Shown one piece after another: positions 1 to 12,400 of a stretch of DNA of 64,000 nucleotides. The position numbers and the translations under genes were made by a program. The stretch's first letter is position 1, and the number at the start of each line of letters is the position of its first letter. Origin of the DNA: Durusdinium trenchii (lineage: Eukaryota; Sar; Dinophyceae; Suessiales; Symbiodiniaceae); the NCBI GenBank assembly GCA_963970005.1, contig CAXAMN010029027.1, positions 1,784,287 to 1,848,286 on the forward strand, written 5' to 3'. The notes beneath the pieces were generated by a model, which saw nothing but the letters and a program-made list of their open reading frames with translations, made no database searches and had not been told where the DNA came from.

Positions 1-356
1 TCTTTCAGGGTTCGCTTGTGACCAGCGGGTAGCAGGATGTCTAGCCGGATTTTACTCAAAACATCTTCTGCACTGGACTCGTCTGCGCTTTGTTGGGTTT
101 GGGTGAACCCCTCGTGCCTTCTGGGGGGTCGATGGATCGAGGGATCTGCGAGTGCCCATCGGACAGATCACTCGACGCCCGGGGGTCGTTTGGTCGGCAC
201 TCAGTGGTTAGATGGGTTGAGACCTCAAACCGAGAGATCGAATCTGCTTCATAGATCGAGTGATTTAGAGTGATCATGATTGATGTAGAGTGCTCCCATC
301 TCCTCGTTTTTCACATCGTTTTTAACACACCATTCGTGAGGTTGTTATGGGTGCAG

Positions 357-444
357 GTGGAGATGGTCAACGAGTTCTCTGAGGCCTTGCGATCAGGCCA
401 CGACCGGTGGGTGAAACGCGGAGCCTCGCGGAAAACCCAAACCG
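357..444 (+). CDS. DUF3638 gene, candidate exon upstream of the P-loop
   Basis: Open segment between a GTGCAG acceptor and an ACCG|GTGAGC donor, reading VEMVNEFSEALRSGHDRW and onward with GC-rich third positions. It lies where the helical region before the ATP-binding loop should be. I cannot match it to a specific motif, so assignment to this gene is by position. The sequence 1-356 shows no other convincing exon. The following intron up to 1123 holds GC-rich low-complexity sequence but no clear gene. Confidence 0.42.
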
Positions 445-3400
445 GTGAGCCTCGCGTGTTTTCCGAAGCGGAAAGAGGCCCAAGTAGACCCGGTCGAATG
501 AACGAGAGCTGTGGTGTTTGGGAAGGTTTTGGGAAGGTTTTGGATGAGCTTCTTTGGGTTCGCACGGATGTTCAGCGGGGATGGTGAGTGCATGGGCAGA
601 GTTTGAAAGGAATTGGGGGGGGGCTGGAGATGGACGAAAGCTCTTGATATATATCAATTGTGTCCCTTTTGAATGTGGATTTACTGATCTGTCATGCTGC
701 CATGCCGAGTCTAAGCATGCGATTCTACTTGAGGACTCAAGCCACAGGGCCCGGGCCGCACGTCGGGGGCGGTTCAGCCGCCGTGCGGCGCACCGAGTAG
801 GGCGGTGCCATGTTGGTCCGACTTGACCAGCCCTACGTGTCACCAGCCCTGTCAGTGAAGCCTAGAGAAATCTACTGACTTGAGCCGAACAAAAGCTAGC
901 CCCACGCGAACGCTCTCGTTTCTTCGTGCGAACAACAAGTCCAAACCACCACCACTCCGAGCCTCTTCCGAGCCATGGCTCCCGCCGCGATGGCTCAAAC
1001 CGCTTTCCATTCCGGTCAGTCGGCTCAGTCGGCTCGCCGACTGACGAAACGAGCCTCGTCGTTCTTCGTGGCTCGTTGCCGAGCGCGTGGACCAGCGCCC
1101 TTCGCCCCGCGCCGTGCTCGCAGGTCGGTCCAGTGTAAAGCAGATGATCATGGGCGCGGGCAAGACCTCGGTGGTCTCACCCTTGCGACCTGGCCCGCCA
1201 TCACTCGGTCAACGAACGCCATGGCGGACTCGAGCAGTCCGGACGAACGCCCGTGGTCGTGGTTGGTCTGCGAGTGATGTCCGGTCGATGTTCCAGTGAG
1301 GTCCGGTCGGACCGTCAGGGTGGCTCGGGCTTCTTTTGAAAGCAGCAACCAGGAGTCTTCAAAGGGGTGGTGATTAGTCCCATCCAGTGAGTGGATAATG
1401 GGCACCCCGAACCTCCATCGATAGCACCCCTTTGTGACTGCTGGAGGGTAGTTCCTTTTTTGGCTGAACAGGGCGCGTATATGGATGCGTGCGTTGTGGG
1501 TGAACTTCGGGGCGAGGCCCGGGCCCCACACTGTGATGAGTCATTTCGACTTCAAACCTTTTGGACACTTGACGAGACTGTTGCTCACCATTCCAATTTG
1601 AGACGTCATGTGTACAGGCTGCTCCCATAAACAAATGCTAATACATCGAGGGAAGAACACGACACTTTGGTTGGCGTCCTACCTGGTTACCTATTAAAAG
1701 AACATGTCGGTGAAGGAAGCGACCTACGTTGATCTCTAGTGCTCCTTCTCTGTCTCCTACTTCGTGAAACCCGCGTGCGTGGCACGAGCCGCCGCTCCTT
1801 CGAACCCCACCGCGTGGTGGACCGGGGAGCCTCCTGCGCCCCGCGCCCACGACCTGCGCGACCCCCACGACGCGCACGACCCGCACGACGCGCGACGCGC
1901 GTTGAGGTTGGCCTTGATGCACGCGAACGGCAGCCGCATCGTGTGTTTGGTGGTGCCACCAGCACTCATCAGCCTTTCCCGCTCGGTGCTGCAGAGACTC
2001 GGATTGCGAGAGGGGTCCCAGTGGTCCCTGTTTTGGGTGAGGTGTTTCTAGGAAAATGGATGAACATGGTTCAAAGCAGGTGAAGGATGGTCTGACAAAG
2101 GAGACCATATGGTAGTGGAATATATGTAGTGGTATGGTGCAACAAGGTGCAACAAAGAAAAAGGCTGTGTGTGCTGACTCATTGTGGTGTGTGTTGATTC
2201 AGCCCTGCTCCGCGCCATCCGAACATCCGCTCCGTTCCGCTCCGCCCTGCTCCGACGCCACGAGGAATTGCTTTTCCACGGTGGTGCAGAAGAGGGTCTC
2301 AACCTTCAAGTGCGATCGTTCGCTAGACCTGGAGGTCGGGAGCACCATGTGGACAGCGGCACATGGGGCTCAGGTCTGGACCAGATGGGACAGTGTCTAG
2401 GACGAAACAGGTGGGATCTGATTCTGTGATGCTTGGGGGACGGCGTTTAGGGCACATGTGGGGCACCCGGAGGAGGGGCAAATGGACACATGGATGGACC
2501 ATCACATTTCTGTGATGTTTGGGAGGTGAGGTAGGCCACCATGACATGGTGGGTCAGTTTTTTCATCAAAGCTTCCCTTCCTAGGCCTAGGCAGGCTCTG
2601 TTGGCCTATTAATAGCCTGAACAGAAGAAATGTCCTTTCTTCTTCAGAAAGGAGAAACAGAACCAGAAGTAGTACCAGCAGTTCGTCGGGCTTCACAATG
2701 GGTGTCCTCCCAGGATCCACTCACTTAGGGCGTCTCCAACCACTCACTTAGCGGAAACTCCGAGCGTCGTCCCCTGCCTCTGCCGCCCAGCGCCCCTGCC
2801 GCCGCCAGCACGCACCGCACTGCACCGCCGCACAGGTGGCGCTCTCCGAGCGCTTGGGGCGGATCGTCAGCCATGGCCGGGGGTCCCAACGCCGGTGCGA
2901 GCGGAGTCAGCGTCTGAGCTCGAGGATGAAAAACGCTGCAGCTTTCACGGGATGTGCAGAAGATTTGGACGAATGAAGTTCTCTCTCACGAAGTTTGGGA
3001 CTTTTGGACCGCACCTTTTTTTGTACGAACCACATGGACTGGATGTTGATGATGCACAGAGTTGGTGATATGACTTTCGAGTTTTGCAGACCATTGAGGG
3101 GGGCCCAAAAGCCAAGAGCACGCTGCGTCTTATGTAGTGTGTCATGTACACTGAGAGCCTAAATGACTCATTTTACCACTACGATAGGGGGTGAATGATT
3201 TCTACTACTGCATGGGGTGTTCAGTGAGTCAAAACGGAAACAGGTGTGGTGTACGTAGTGTGTCACAGAACCCTTAACTTCTTACCCTTCTCCTGCATCC
3301 GAGCCGATTCGGGCACCGCCGGCCGAAACCCACGAGGCGATGAACTCGAGCGTCTTTCTCGGACGCGACCTGCACCCAGACCTCAAAGTCTCACGCATCA

Positions 3401-6400
3401 CAATCTGACGAATCCCATCAATTCCCAGACGCGACCCGAAGAAGGACTGCCATGTCGGACTGCCATGCCGGACTGCAGAAACGGCTAGGGGTGGTGCCAG
3501 AAGGGTCGGCGGCAGTCCGACATGGCAGTCCCAGACAGGTCGTGTCTGGGTTACTAAAGCTGTGCCACATGTTTGTCAGGAAGACCCGGATGGCACCACT
3601 GGGCCAAGGGTTTTCATGGCACCACTCTGGCATGAAAACTCCTGGATGGTCTATTGACTCGCTCCCCTTCCACATCTCAACTCCTTCCTCCACGGCCCGC
3701 TGACCACTCCGGCAGGCGATGTGCTGCTGACCACTCCGGGGGACGTCAAGTCCTTGGAACTGCGTTTCCTGGAGCAGCTAGACTTGGCCAACGACCGCCA
3801 GGCCAGGCGCAACACCACGCAGATGAGGAGATGGCGAGGGCAGCATGGGTGGAGAACGTGGCTTTCACGCGGGCGGAGGAAGAGTAGGTTTGGGGGGTCA
3901 GAGAATTTCGAGTCGGTTTGATGTCAGATTTCTTTGAGAACCGGGAGCAACTCTTTGCTTGGCATCGGGTATCTGAGACTCACACCAAAAAGACATCTGA
4001 GTATTGTTCAGAACCGAGCATGTTCAAATGAAGGACAGGGTCATGAGGACACTGTGAGTAAGCGAAACCCTGACATTTCGTAAGATTCCTTCCTTGTTGC
4101 TGCGCGCGTGAAGAGAAGGAGTTTGGACAGTTTTGTCACCCTGCGAGGAGAGAGTGTGTGCAGATGGGACGTGCTTTGGAGCTCATGAAGCAGGGCGTTT
4201 GTGCCCCGACAAAAAGAAATCGATGGGGGCAGGTCGGTGGAAGAAAAGACATGCTGGAAACCATGGCTTTCATCACCGAAAAGCTCCAGGAAACGTGCAT
4301 GTGTCTTTTGCGTGCCTGCACATCCTGGTAGAAGTTATATATATATATATAGCTACCAGGAGCCTCCTGTCGGGGTGTCTATTTATAGCCCGTTAGCTGT
4401 TAAGGGGTGTCCATTAACCACCCCTTGAAGGCCCTGGTATTTGTCCCTTTGTTTTGCTTCAAACGTCACCGTCTCACACGCCCCTTGGTGGACTGAGTGA
4501 GTGGCCCTTGCGGCCAGACGCGAACTCGGTGGCCGGTTCGTTTTGGGGTTCCTTCGATGCTCGGAGAAAACCGCCCTGTTCTGCCTTTGAAAACCGCCCC
4601 AGGTATGATTGATGAGGTGGACTTAGTGCTGCATCCCTTGCGTTCGGAGCTGAACTTCCCCATTGGACCCAAGAACCTCATTGAGCATGCGCCGGACTCT
4701 TGGCATCCAATCAGAACGGTTTCAAGGCTGGAAGACGTCCTAGCATGTTTCAAGAACACCTAGCAGGTTTCATGATCCCAGGTCCCTCCAAACCATCTCC
4801 AAAGAACTCCAAACGGTCCCTCCAAACCGGGATTTGAACGGCTGGACCCCCTCCAATATGAGGGTTCCGGCCCCTACTTTTCACGGAGGGTCCAGGAGTG
4901 TTTGGGATCAAAACTTGGTTCAGAGAATCGATCGTGGCCAACCCAGCTTGGAGACTCAGACTCTGCGCATGGACGACTGGGTGAAGCATAGCTGGGGCTA
5001 TGAAAGAACACATGTAGAACAAAGCAACCTTGATTTCTGCAAAGCAGTCACGTCATTGCTTGCTACATACCCTCCAGAACTGTGCCCATCCAGCAGCTCC
5101 ATGATTCCTTGTCCAATAGACCACCAGCAGGCTTTGTCTCCCATCAGCTCCACCAAGCAGTACAAACCCGCCGCCTCCGCTTGTAGTACTGCCCAGGAAC
5201 GGTGGCGTGCAGTGCTTCACTTGTTGGACGGTTTCTTCAGTGTGGAGAAGGGCCGCGTGCCGCCGCATTTGAAGGATTCCTTGAGAGCCAAGGAGTGTCT
5301 CGCTAGCCAAGGGGACCGGACCTGTTGTTTTAACCCGAGTGAGATGGGTCACATCCACCGAACACCGAAGAGAAGGAACACAATTGACAAGTACCCGTGA
5401 AAAAGGAAGAATTTATTTGTTTTTCTTTGCGGGGAGGACTGTGAAACCTGTGGAACAGCTCATATACACCATGGAACCACAGAGTTTTCTCAGGTCGGTG
5501 TGGAACCTGGGGAGGAACCACAGCTTGGTGTGGAACCCTTTGTTTTCTCTGAGTTCACCCAGTTCACCCAACTCTCGAACCACCGAACTCGCTGAACCCG
5601 TGGTCGACCTCGCCGTCCGAGTTCACCTCGGAGCTGCACTGAAGCACCGATTTCGGTCGACCTAACACCATAGGCTTTCGCATGGGAGGGAAGGGCCTGG
5701 AGATTTTGAGGGCAAGAGTGAGGGGCAAGTGAATTCCGGCTGTTGGCAGCTTGACCTGGTGATATGATAGGATGATAGGATGACTTCTTCTGAGGATTCT
5801 GCAGACTTTGGGGGAGGTGATCCACAAGGGCTGCGACCTGCGCTTCTTGCAGCGGAACCCGCACCTGATTTTGCTGAACGAGGAGTTCTACCACCACGAG
5901 GTGCAGCCTGTCTGGCCCCCCAAAGGCAACAGGAGCAGGTGGGTGTGACTGACCCGGGAGCTGGTGGAACTCGTGAGGAGGACGGCGTGCCATCTCCCGA
6001 AGACACTCATACCAGGGACTTTTGAAGTCAAAAGCCTCCATTTCGGAGACTCGTTGGGTCGGGTTGTATGTTGTTTTTGAATTTCTCTTTGTTTATACTA
6101 AGATCGTTTCAGAAGGGATGCACTTTCGGAAGCTTTCCAAGGGCAGCACTTTTGTGGTCACTTCGGCTTCGTGGATCATGTTTCGTTGTTCCGGGCTCGG
6201 AACAAGGGGCACTCCAAGAAAAACGCCCAGGGCTCTCATGTTCGCCTCAGCAGGTGAAGCCCATGATGTGTGACTGGCTGATGCTGTGGCCCCTTGGAGA
6301 TGTCCGTCCGCGCCAGGCCACCTCTTTGGGTCCCTCCCGGGTCGGTCCGCCCGCCCCACGGTCGGCGCGCGGCTCCCCATGGGGTGGGCCAGCCCAACCC

Positions 6401-9400
6401 CGCAACGTTTCGGGGCGAAAACGACAGAGGTGTGAGGGCTATACAGGAGCAGGGTTAAGCCGAGGGGATGAGTGGTTTTTTTCGGTTTTGGGGTAAACCG
6501 GGACTCTTCGAGGGTCCAGGATTGGTCTCGTGAGCTCAACAGGCCATGCCAGCCACAATGTCTACACATCGGGAAAGTGAAGACACAGGCTCACCAAGCA
6601 TCCAAAGGCATCTTTTCCTTGGACTCTGGTCATGAAAAGCATTTCTTCGGTCGTCAGAACATGCCAAGCTTGGCGCACAAGAGCTCCGACTGGCTGAGGT
6701 TGTCTTCGGAGCATGCCATGACCTCAGCGATGGGTGTACCAGCCAGCTCCACCTTGAAACCATGCCAAAAACTTAACAAAGGAAGAATAGGGAGATTACT
6801 GGGATCCTTGGTTGAGTGATGTTGAGTGTCAATTCCAGGTCTCAACATGAACCTGATGGGCGTTTTTATCTCAACTACTGAAAGGTTGTCTCCTCAAAGA
6901 GGTATCACACGGGTCTCTTGTGATTCCAATATCAGGAGGCTCTGTCTTGAAAACTGCAAAAGACCATCAAACACCTATAGGCCTATAGGCATAGGAAAAT
7001 CCATCCGGCAGGACATCACGTTTGAAAAAGAAGAACACCATCTGCATCCCTCCGGAGCTCCTGTGAGGTCGGTCGGGCTTTTGAACAGGCCAGCGGCAAC
7101 CGAGAGGTGCGCCATGCGCGTGCGCCATGCGCATCCAATTCGGCCTGCGCATGACGCGTGACCCGCGCGCGGGTCGCGCAGGTTGGGGTGTGTTGTGGGA
7201 GTTTCCCAGAAGTGATGTTAGGAGTTGGTCATTGGTTTTCGGAGTTTCCAGAAGTTATGCATTCTTCAGCTAGTAGTCGAATATTTCTGACCGCATTTGT
7301 GCACATCCATGAAGCATGATAGCTGTAGGAGGTCTTACAGGACGATTTCCAAATCCCCAAGTGAGGCATACATCAAGCCGAAGTACCGTTGGTTTCCAGA
7401 GTTGGGGCGGGACATGGATGACAAAGCCTGCTCCAAGCTTACCAGTGATAGACAGAGTCATACCTGGATCTTCCAACTATGCAGAATTTCTGCCTTTTCA
7501 TCCATGAAACACAGCCAAGGTTGGCAGAAATTGGGCATAGTTGACAAGATCCAGGTATATGATGAGATGGGTTGGGTGCTCGACCCCTCTGTGCATTTTG
7601 GGAACCATCTCACCTCTTTACTCACCAAATGGATTTGTATTTGAAAGCAGAATCTCCAGTGGTCCAATCACGGAAGGTCCTCCCGCATGAGGGCGGATTC
7701 CAGAGGCATGTGTATCATCACTTTCCTAACACAAACACCAAAAAGCCTCCTCCGCAGCCCCAGCTCAACTCGAAAAAAAGTTTCGCCAGCTGGGATAGCT
7801 GGCAGCCTTTCCAAAGAGTCAAAAACCTCCAGACTGCCCCAGCAGAGGGCTCTGACTAAGCAGTTGCAGTTACATGACCGCTAACCGCGTTGCTCAGCCG
7901 ACCGGCAGGACCGCGGGCTTTCGGAGGATGAGGTTCGTGCCTACTTGCTGCACCGGGTCACGCCTCAACGCTTGGAGGTGGAAGCGCCCATGGAGGCCAG
8001 GGCGAGTACCGCACTGACTGACGGACTGACAAAGATCCTACGAGCTGCTTCCAAGGGGCTACCAATGGACAGCCCTACACTGCTTATAGGTCACCATTGG
8101 AGACCCGTTGGAAGCGCTAAGTAGAACCATTCCATGTCCATTCCATTCCATTTCCATTCCATGCTCCTCCATGTGGTCTGCAAAAATCTGACATTCTCAG
8201 AGGCTGGGATGGCATGGCATGGTATGGCTATGGATATTTCAGGATATTGATCCCATACACTCCGGAATATATGCCATACATTGACCCCCCCCAGTCAACC
8301 ACCCCTGGCCGTTTCTCGGCAGTCCGGCACCCCCCGTGTCTGGGGATGGCATGGCCCCGAGTTCCGAGGGATCAGCTGGAACCACACTCCCTCACAAGCC
8401 TTCGAGTCAGGAGGTGGATGCCCGTTACGGCCCCTTTTCTTCGGATGACCAGGACATTTCGAAGACCAGGTGAATTAGATGAGGATCCCATGATGTCAGC
8501 AAGTCGGACTCCTTGTCATTGGACGACAGGAGATTTCAAGTGATGACTCTGATCTGATTCTGCGATTCGCTTTTCTCGGGTCGGGACGGCCACCCATCCA
8601 GGTGTGGCAAGCCTGTCTCGCGCGGGCCGGTGGCGGCAGTGCGGCCGCTCGTTCCTCGAGCGCATGGATCAATGAGGTGCTCAAAGGTGACTTGGTCCGT
8701 GACCCCCGATGTGTCCAACGTGACAAGAACAGGGACTCCGCGCAAGGGTGGACCGCCTCCTTCCTTTGTGTTTGTTCGCGCGTTTCGGCATGCAAGTAAA
8801 GGCTTGAAAACAGGACAATCACCTTCAATCCGCCTGAAAAGGGACGTTGAGGACTGAACACTTTAGAGAAGCCTCATCTCATCACACTTTGGAGAAGGGA
8901 AAGACTTCCGACTTGCAGTCTACCAAGCTCGTTGGTTCAGTAGGCTTATCAGGTTGCTAGGCATCTGCTGATGCAGCACTGAACCCTTCGTGCATGGCAT
9001 GTGGGAGCCATGTCGTACCAGTTGAAGAGTTTTTGACCCACAAGGCTCTGTCGACTCTCCAGCCATTCGCCGGCTTCAACCCTGGTCTGGCTGATGGTGG
9101 GGGTCGAGCAAAACGGAAGGTTGAAAAAGGGAATGGGAGTGGTTGACAGTGGAAGGGGACCGCATGAGTTTTTCGACACTCGATCTGTGACCAGAAAGCC
9201 AGACCCCAGACCAAATGCCTCAAAATCCACACGAACCGATCGCCTGAGCACGAACGAACCGATCGTCTCGCCTCTTCCTCTGCGTCAGACGTCTCATCGA
9301 AGGCCTCAGCCGAACGAACCGGCCGAACGCCGAAGCCGGTTTCGTCCCTCTCAGGTGCTGTGGGCACCAAGGCAGGGCCACACCGCTTGGAGCTGCCACG

Positions 9401-12400
9401 ACCAGACATTGGAGGCTCCCTCGCCGTGCGGTCTGCGGCGCGGGTGGAGCGGTCGGAGCAGTGCGGAGCGGGCGCGAAGTCGGTGAAAGTGGGAGGCGCC
9501 TGAGGTTCCATGAGCATGAAGATTTGTGTCTTGAAGCCCCCCAGATTTGAGGGCAAGAAAAGATGCTACTTGAATACATAAGAATACCCGAATACCCTTC
9601 AATCAATCCAAACTCATCCCTTTTCTGGAACACCCAGCTCTGAAAATCTTGCCATCCAAAACCAGCACCTTCCAGCTGGAGGTGGTGTTTTGGTCCTTCA
9701 AAAAGGTGCTTTCTGCTGGGCACCTTCAAGGAAAGCCACCAACACCTCGGTTCGGAGGGTCGAGAGCCCTCCCTCTCCAGGTGCAGTGTCCTTCGAGCCA
9801 GTGGCACGGTCAGACTACGTGGCCACTCGCGTGGAAGCCACCAGCTCGGGACAAGTGCGCGTCTTGCTGGAAGAAACGGAGGACAGGTGGACACAGGTGA
9901 ACACAGGTGGATGCAGATGGAAGCAATTTGCTGATGTACAGTCCCTGAAAAGTATCTATGGTTGAAGTGGAAACAGAACCACCGAACTTTAGTGAACTAG
10001 ATTGGCTTGGAGGTAAGCCTAGAACAGAGTCTGATTTCTTTTGAGTTGCAAGTCTTTGTTTGAATCTACGATCTTCTTTCCATCCAAAAGCACATCAGAT
10101 GATGACCTCCAGCTGCCTAATCCCCGGCAGCTTGACCTTCCTAGTCTATTCATGTCGTCTATTCTATTCTCTTCCATGTTCGCTCATGTTCATCCATTTT
10201 CCCCCAAACACCTCACGCACGCATTCGCATGGCCTCGCGTGGCTCCGAAGCAGGAGGGTGCTCGGCAACGCGGCGAGCGGGTGGAGCGCCTCCCAGCGAA
10301 GGACGCCAAGTCGATGAACTTGACCCTTGGCCTCGCTGTGTACACGTTTCGCGTTGACGCGCCGTCGACAGGACGACACGCTGAGATCCTTTTTCGGCCG
10401 AGGTAGGGTCTCCGGAAGGAGTGGCTCCCGCAAAAAGAAGTGGGTGTGTATTAACAGAACATACATATATACCAAGAGTCACAAAGGGGTGGGGTTTAGT
10501 CCCATCCAGTGAGTGGAGTAGCTGGCCACCCCGAACCTCCATCGATAGCATCCCGTCTTGTGACTGGTAGGGAGATCTTCCAAAGACCTCTGAAAGAAAG
10601 AATATCGATCCCAGGGGGGTCTATAATTGAAACATACACACACTCAACTGGGTGTTCTTCCCGAAGAGTTCCGCTTTGGCCCGCGCCATGGGTCCAACAC
10701 CCGGGAGATCGTCAGGTCCGGCGGCGGGTAGTCAGTCAGACTAGAGAGTTCCGTCAGGGGGCGGGTGAACCGCGGCGCCGGTGGAGCGGTGAAGGTGAAA
10801 GAGCCACCTTCGAAGAGTACTTCGAATGGTTCCCATGCCGGAATCCATGCTGCGACAGATTCGGACATGAACCGGCTATGGGGCCCTGGGGATGAATGAC
10901 AAGAGCCGGCAGGTGGTGCCGCAGATGAATCATGAAGCATCACAAAAAGCACCCCACCCCAAACCCACGTATTAAGTTGTGAGACCTGGCACAATCAACC
11001 TCTGCAGAAGTTTTTTCACACTCCGAAAGGGAGAGCTGCGGAGCTGGTTCATTCCAGAACTGAGGAGTTGGGATTGGCTCCAGGCGACTCTGGACCGGAC
11101 CCGGGTTGGGTTTGAAGCATCACACCGGACGGACAGCCTGTTGTGCACGGGTGCACGGGTTCTTCGGTTCATGAAGGAGAGCACCTTCACACAGGATTCT
11201 TGAGGTGCCTTCACTTGTGGCTGTGATTTTGTGTTTTGGGGGGACCCCGGACTGGCCCTGTCTGGGCAGTCTGGTCATGTTCGGACTATATTTCCCGAAC
11301 CAAACCCAGAGGGTCGATGAACAGGGGTCGGTCTTTGTCTCCCTATTTTAAGACACACCCAAGACACACGGCAGGCACGTTCATGTTGGTTTCATCAAAG
11401 AGGGGTTCTCCTGAATGTCATGCTCTTGGTTTAGGTTGCTCACTTTTTTCATGATGCTTGACTTGAAGTCGTATGTCAACCGCTCATTTTCTCATTTTCG
11501 GACTTGAAGTTGGTGTCCAAGCCCTTCTTTAAGTCTTTGAGATGATAGCAGGGTGAAGTTTGATGCTAGGAGACTCACCTCACTCTAGGTCTCTAGGTGA
11601 CACGGCCAAAGATTCTTCCCAACTCTTCAGTGTCCAGCCCTCAGAGGTAGTTCACCAGAACCAAGTCGGACAAGGCTCATGGGAAGCTGGTCCCAGCGAT
11701 GCCCAGCTCTGAAGTTGGGAACAGGTCTACCTGCCCTTCAGCTTACAGAAGATCGACCGCGTCACCTTCGGAATCATGTCCTCTGAGCAGGCAGGGCATG
11801 GCAGTGCTCCTAGCTGCACGGTGGAACGATGTCAGACGGGGCCCCGCAAGGCAGACGGAGTGCACGACCTGGTCGGCCAGAGCATGTCACCGGGGAGGGT
11901 ACGTGTGAACGTGAACCACGAGCACCATGGAACAGCTTCAGGAAGAACTGCGGTGATGAATTGGAGAGGCTTGTTCCCATGAAAGACGCACCTCAATCCA
12001 TCTGGATACAGTCTCTGAATATCTCTGATGTGTTTTTTTCTTTTTGTCTTCATCTTCCGGTGATTTTTTTGGATCAAGGTGAGGTTCCTCTGACCAAAGC
12101 TCGGAGTGTTTTTGTGTCGCAGGTGGCAGCCGCTCTGGCAGAGCAGCCGCTCATGCCGCTCACGCGGGCGAAGCTGGCGATTCCCTTCGTAGGCAGAGGG
12201 CGGGAAGAGGGAGGTCTGAAGAATCATGGGGGGTGTTAAGCTTTAAGGGACCATATACACGAGAATCATGGGCCATATACACGAGAATCTCGAATCATGG
12301 GGGGTGTATCAGGTAGAGGTCTGAAGAATCTCGTCTGAAGAATCTCGACCATATACACGAGAATCATGGGCCAGCTCTTTTTTCTCCACCCGCCAAAAAC

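Larger units (their letters stand above)
5939..7908. other. Large intron with possible antisense exons
   Basis: Intron of the large gene. It contains two candidate minus-strand exons (6664-6765 and 7337-7441) and a hairpin element at 7459-7561, listed separately. Elsewhere there is GC-skewed sequence around 6300-6420 and 7090-7180 without a gene I recognise. Confidence 0.6.

Noticed and set aside
4354-4439. GC-rich hairpins as transcription terminators
   Set aside because: The same ends recur at many intronic places in both orientations, as expected for MITE-like elements. There is no bacterial gene context.
9220-9894. 224-codon minus-strand open frame
   Set aside because: It is arginine/proline-rich with no domain. 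Two plus-strand exons with good splice sites (9355-9482 and 9781-9896) lie in the same place.
11725-11790. KIDRVTFGIMSSEQ looks like the amino terminus of an RNA polymerase large subunit
   Set aside because: The neighbouring exons (AIPFVGRG and VVIGLTTLAYRYEGLR) fit DUF3638/DUF3645, which has its own K(I)NRVSFGLLS segment. No zinc-binding cysteines of a polymerase follow in frame.
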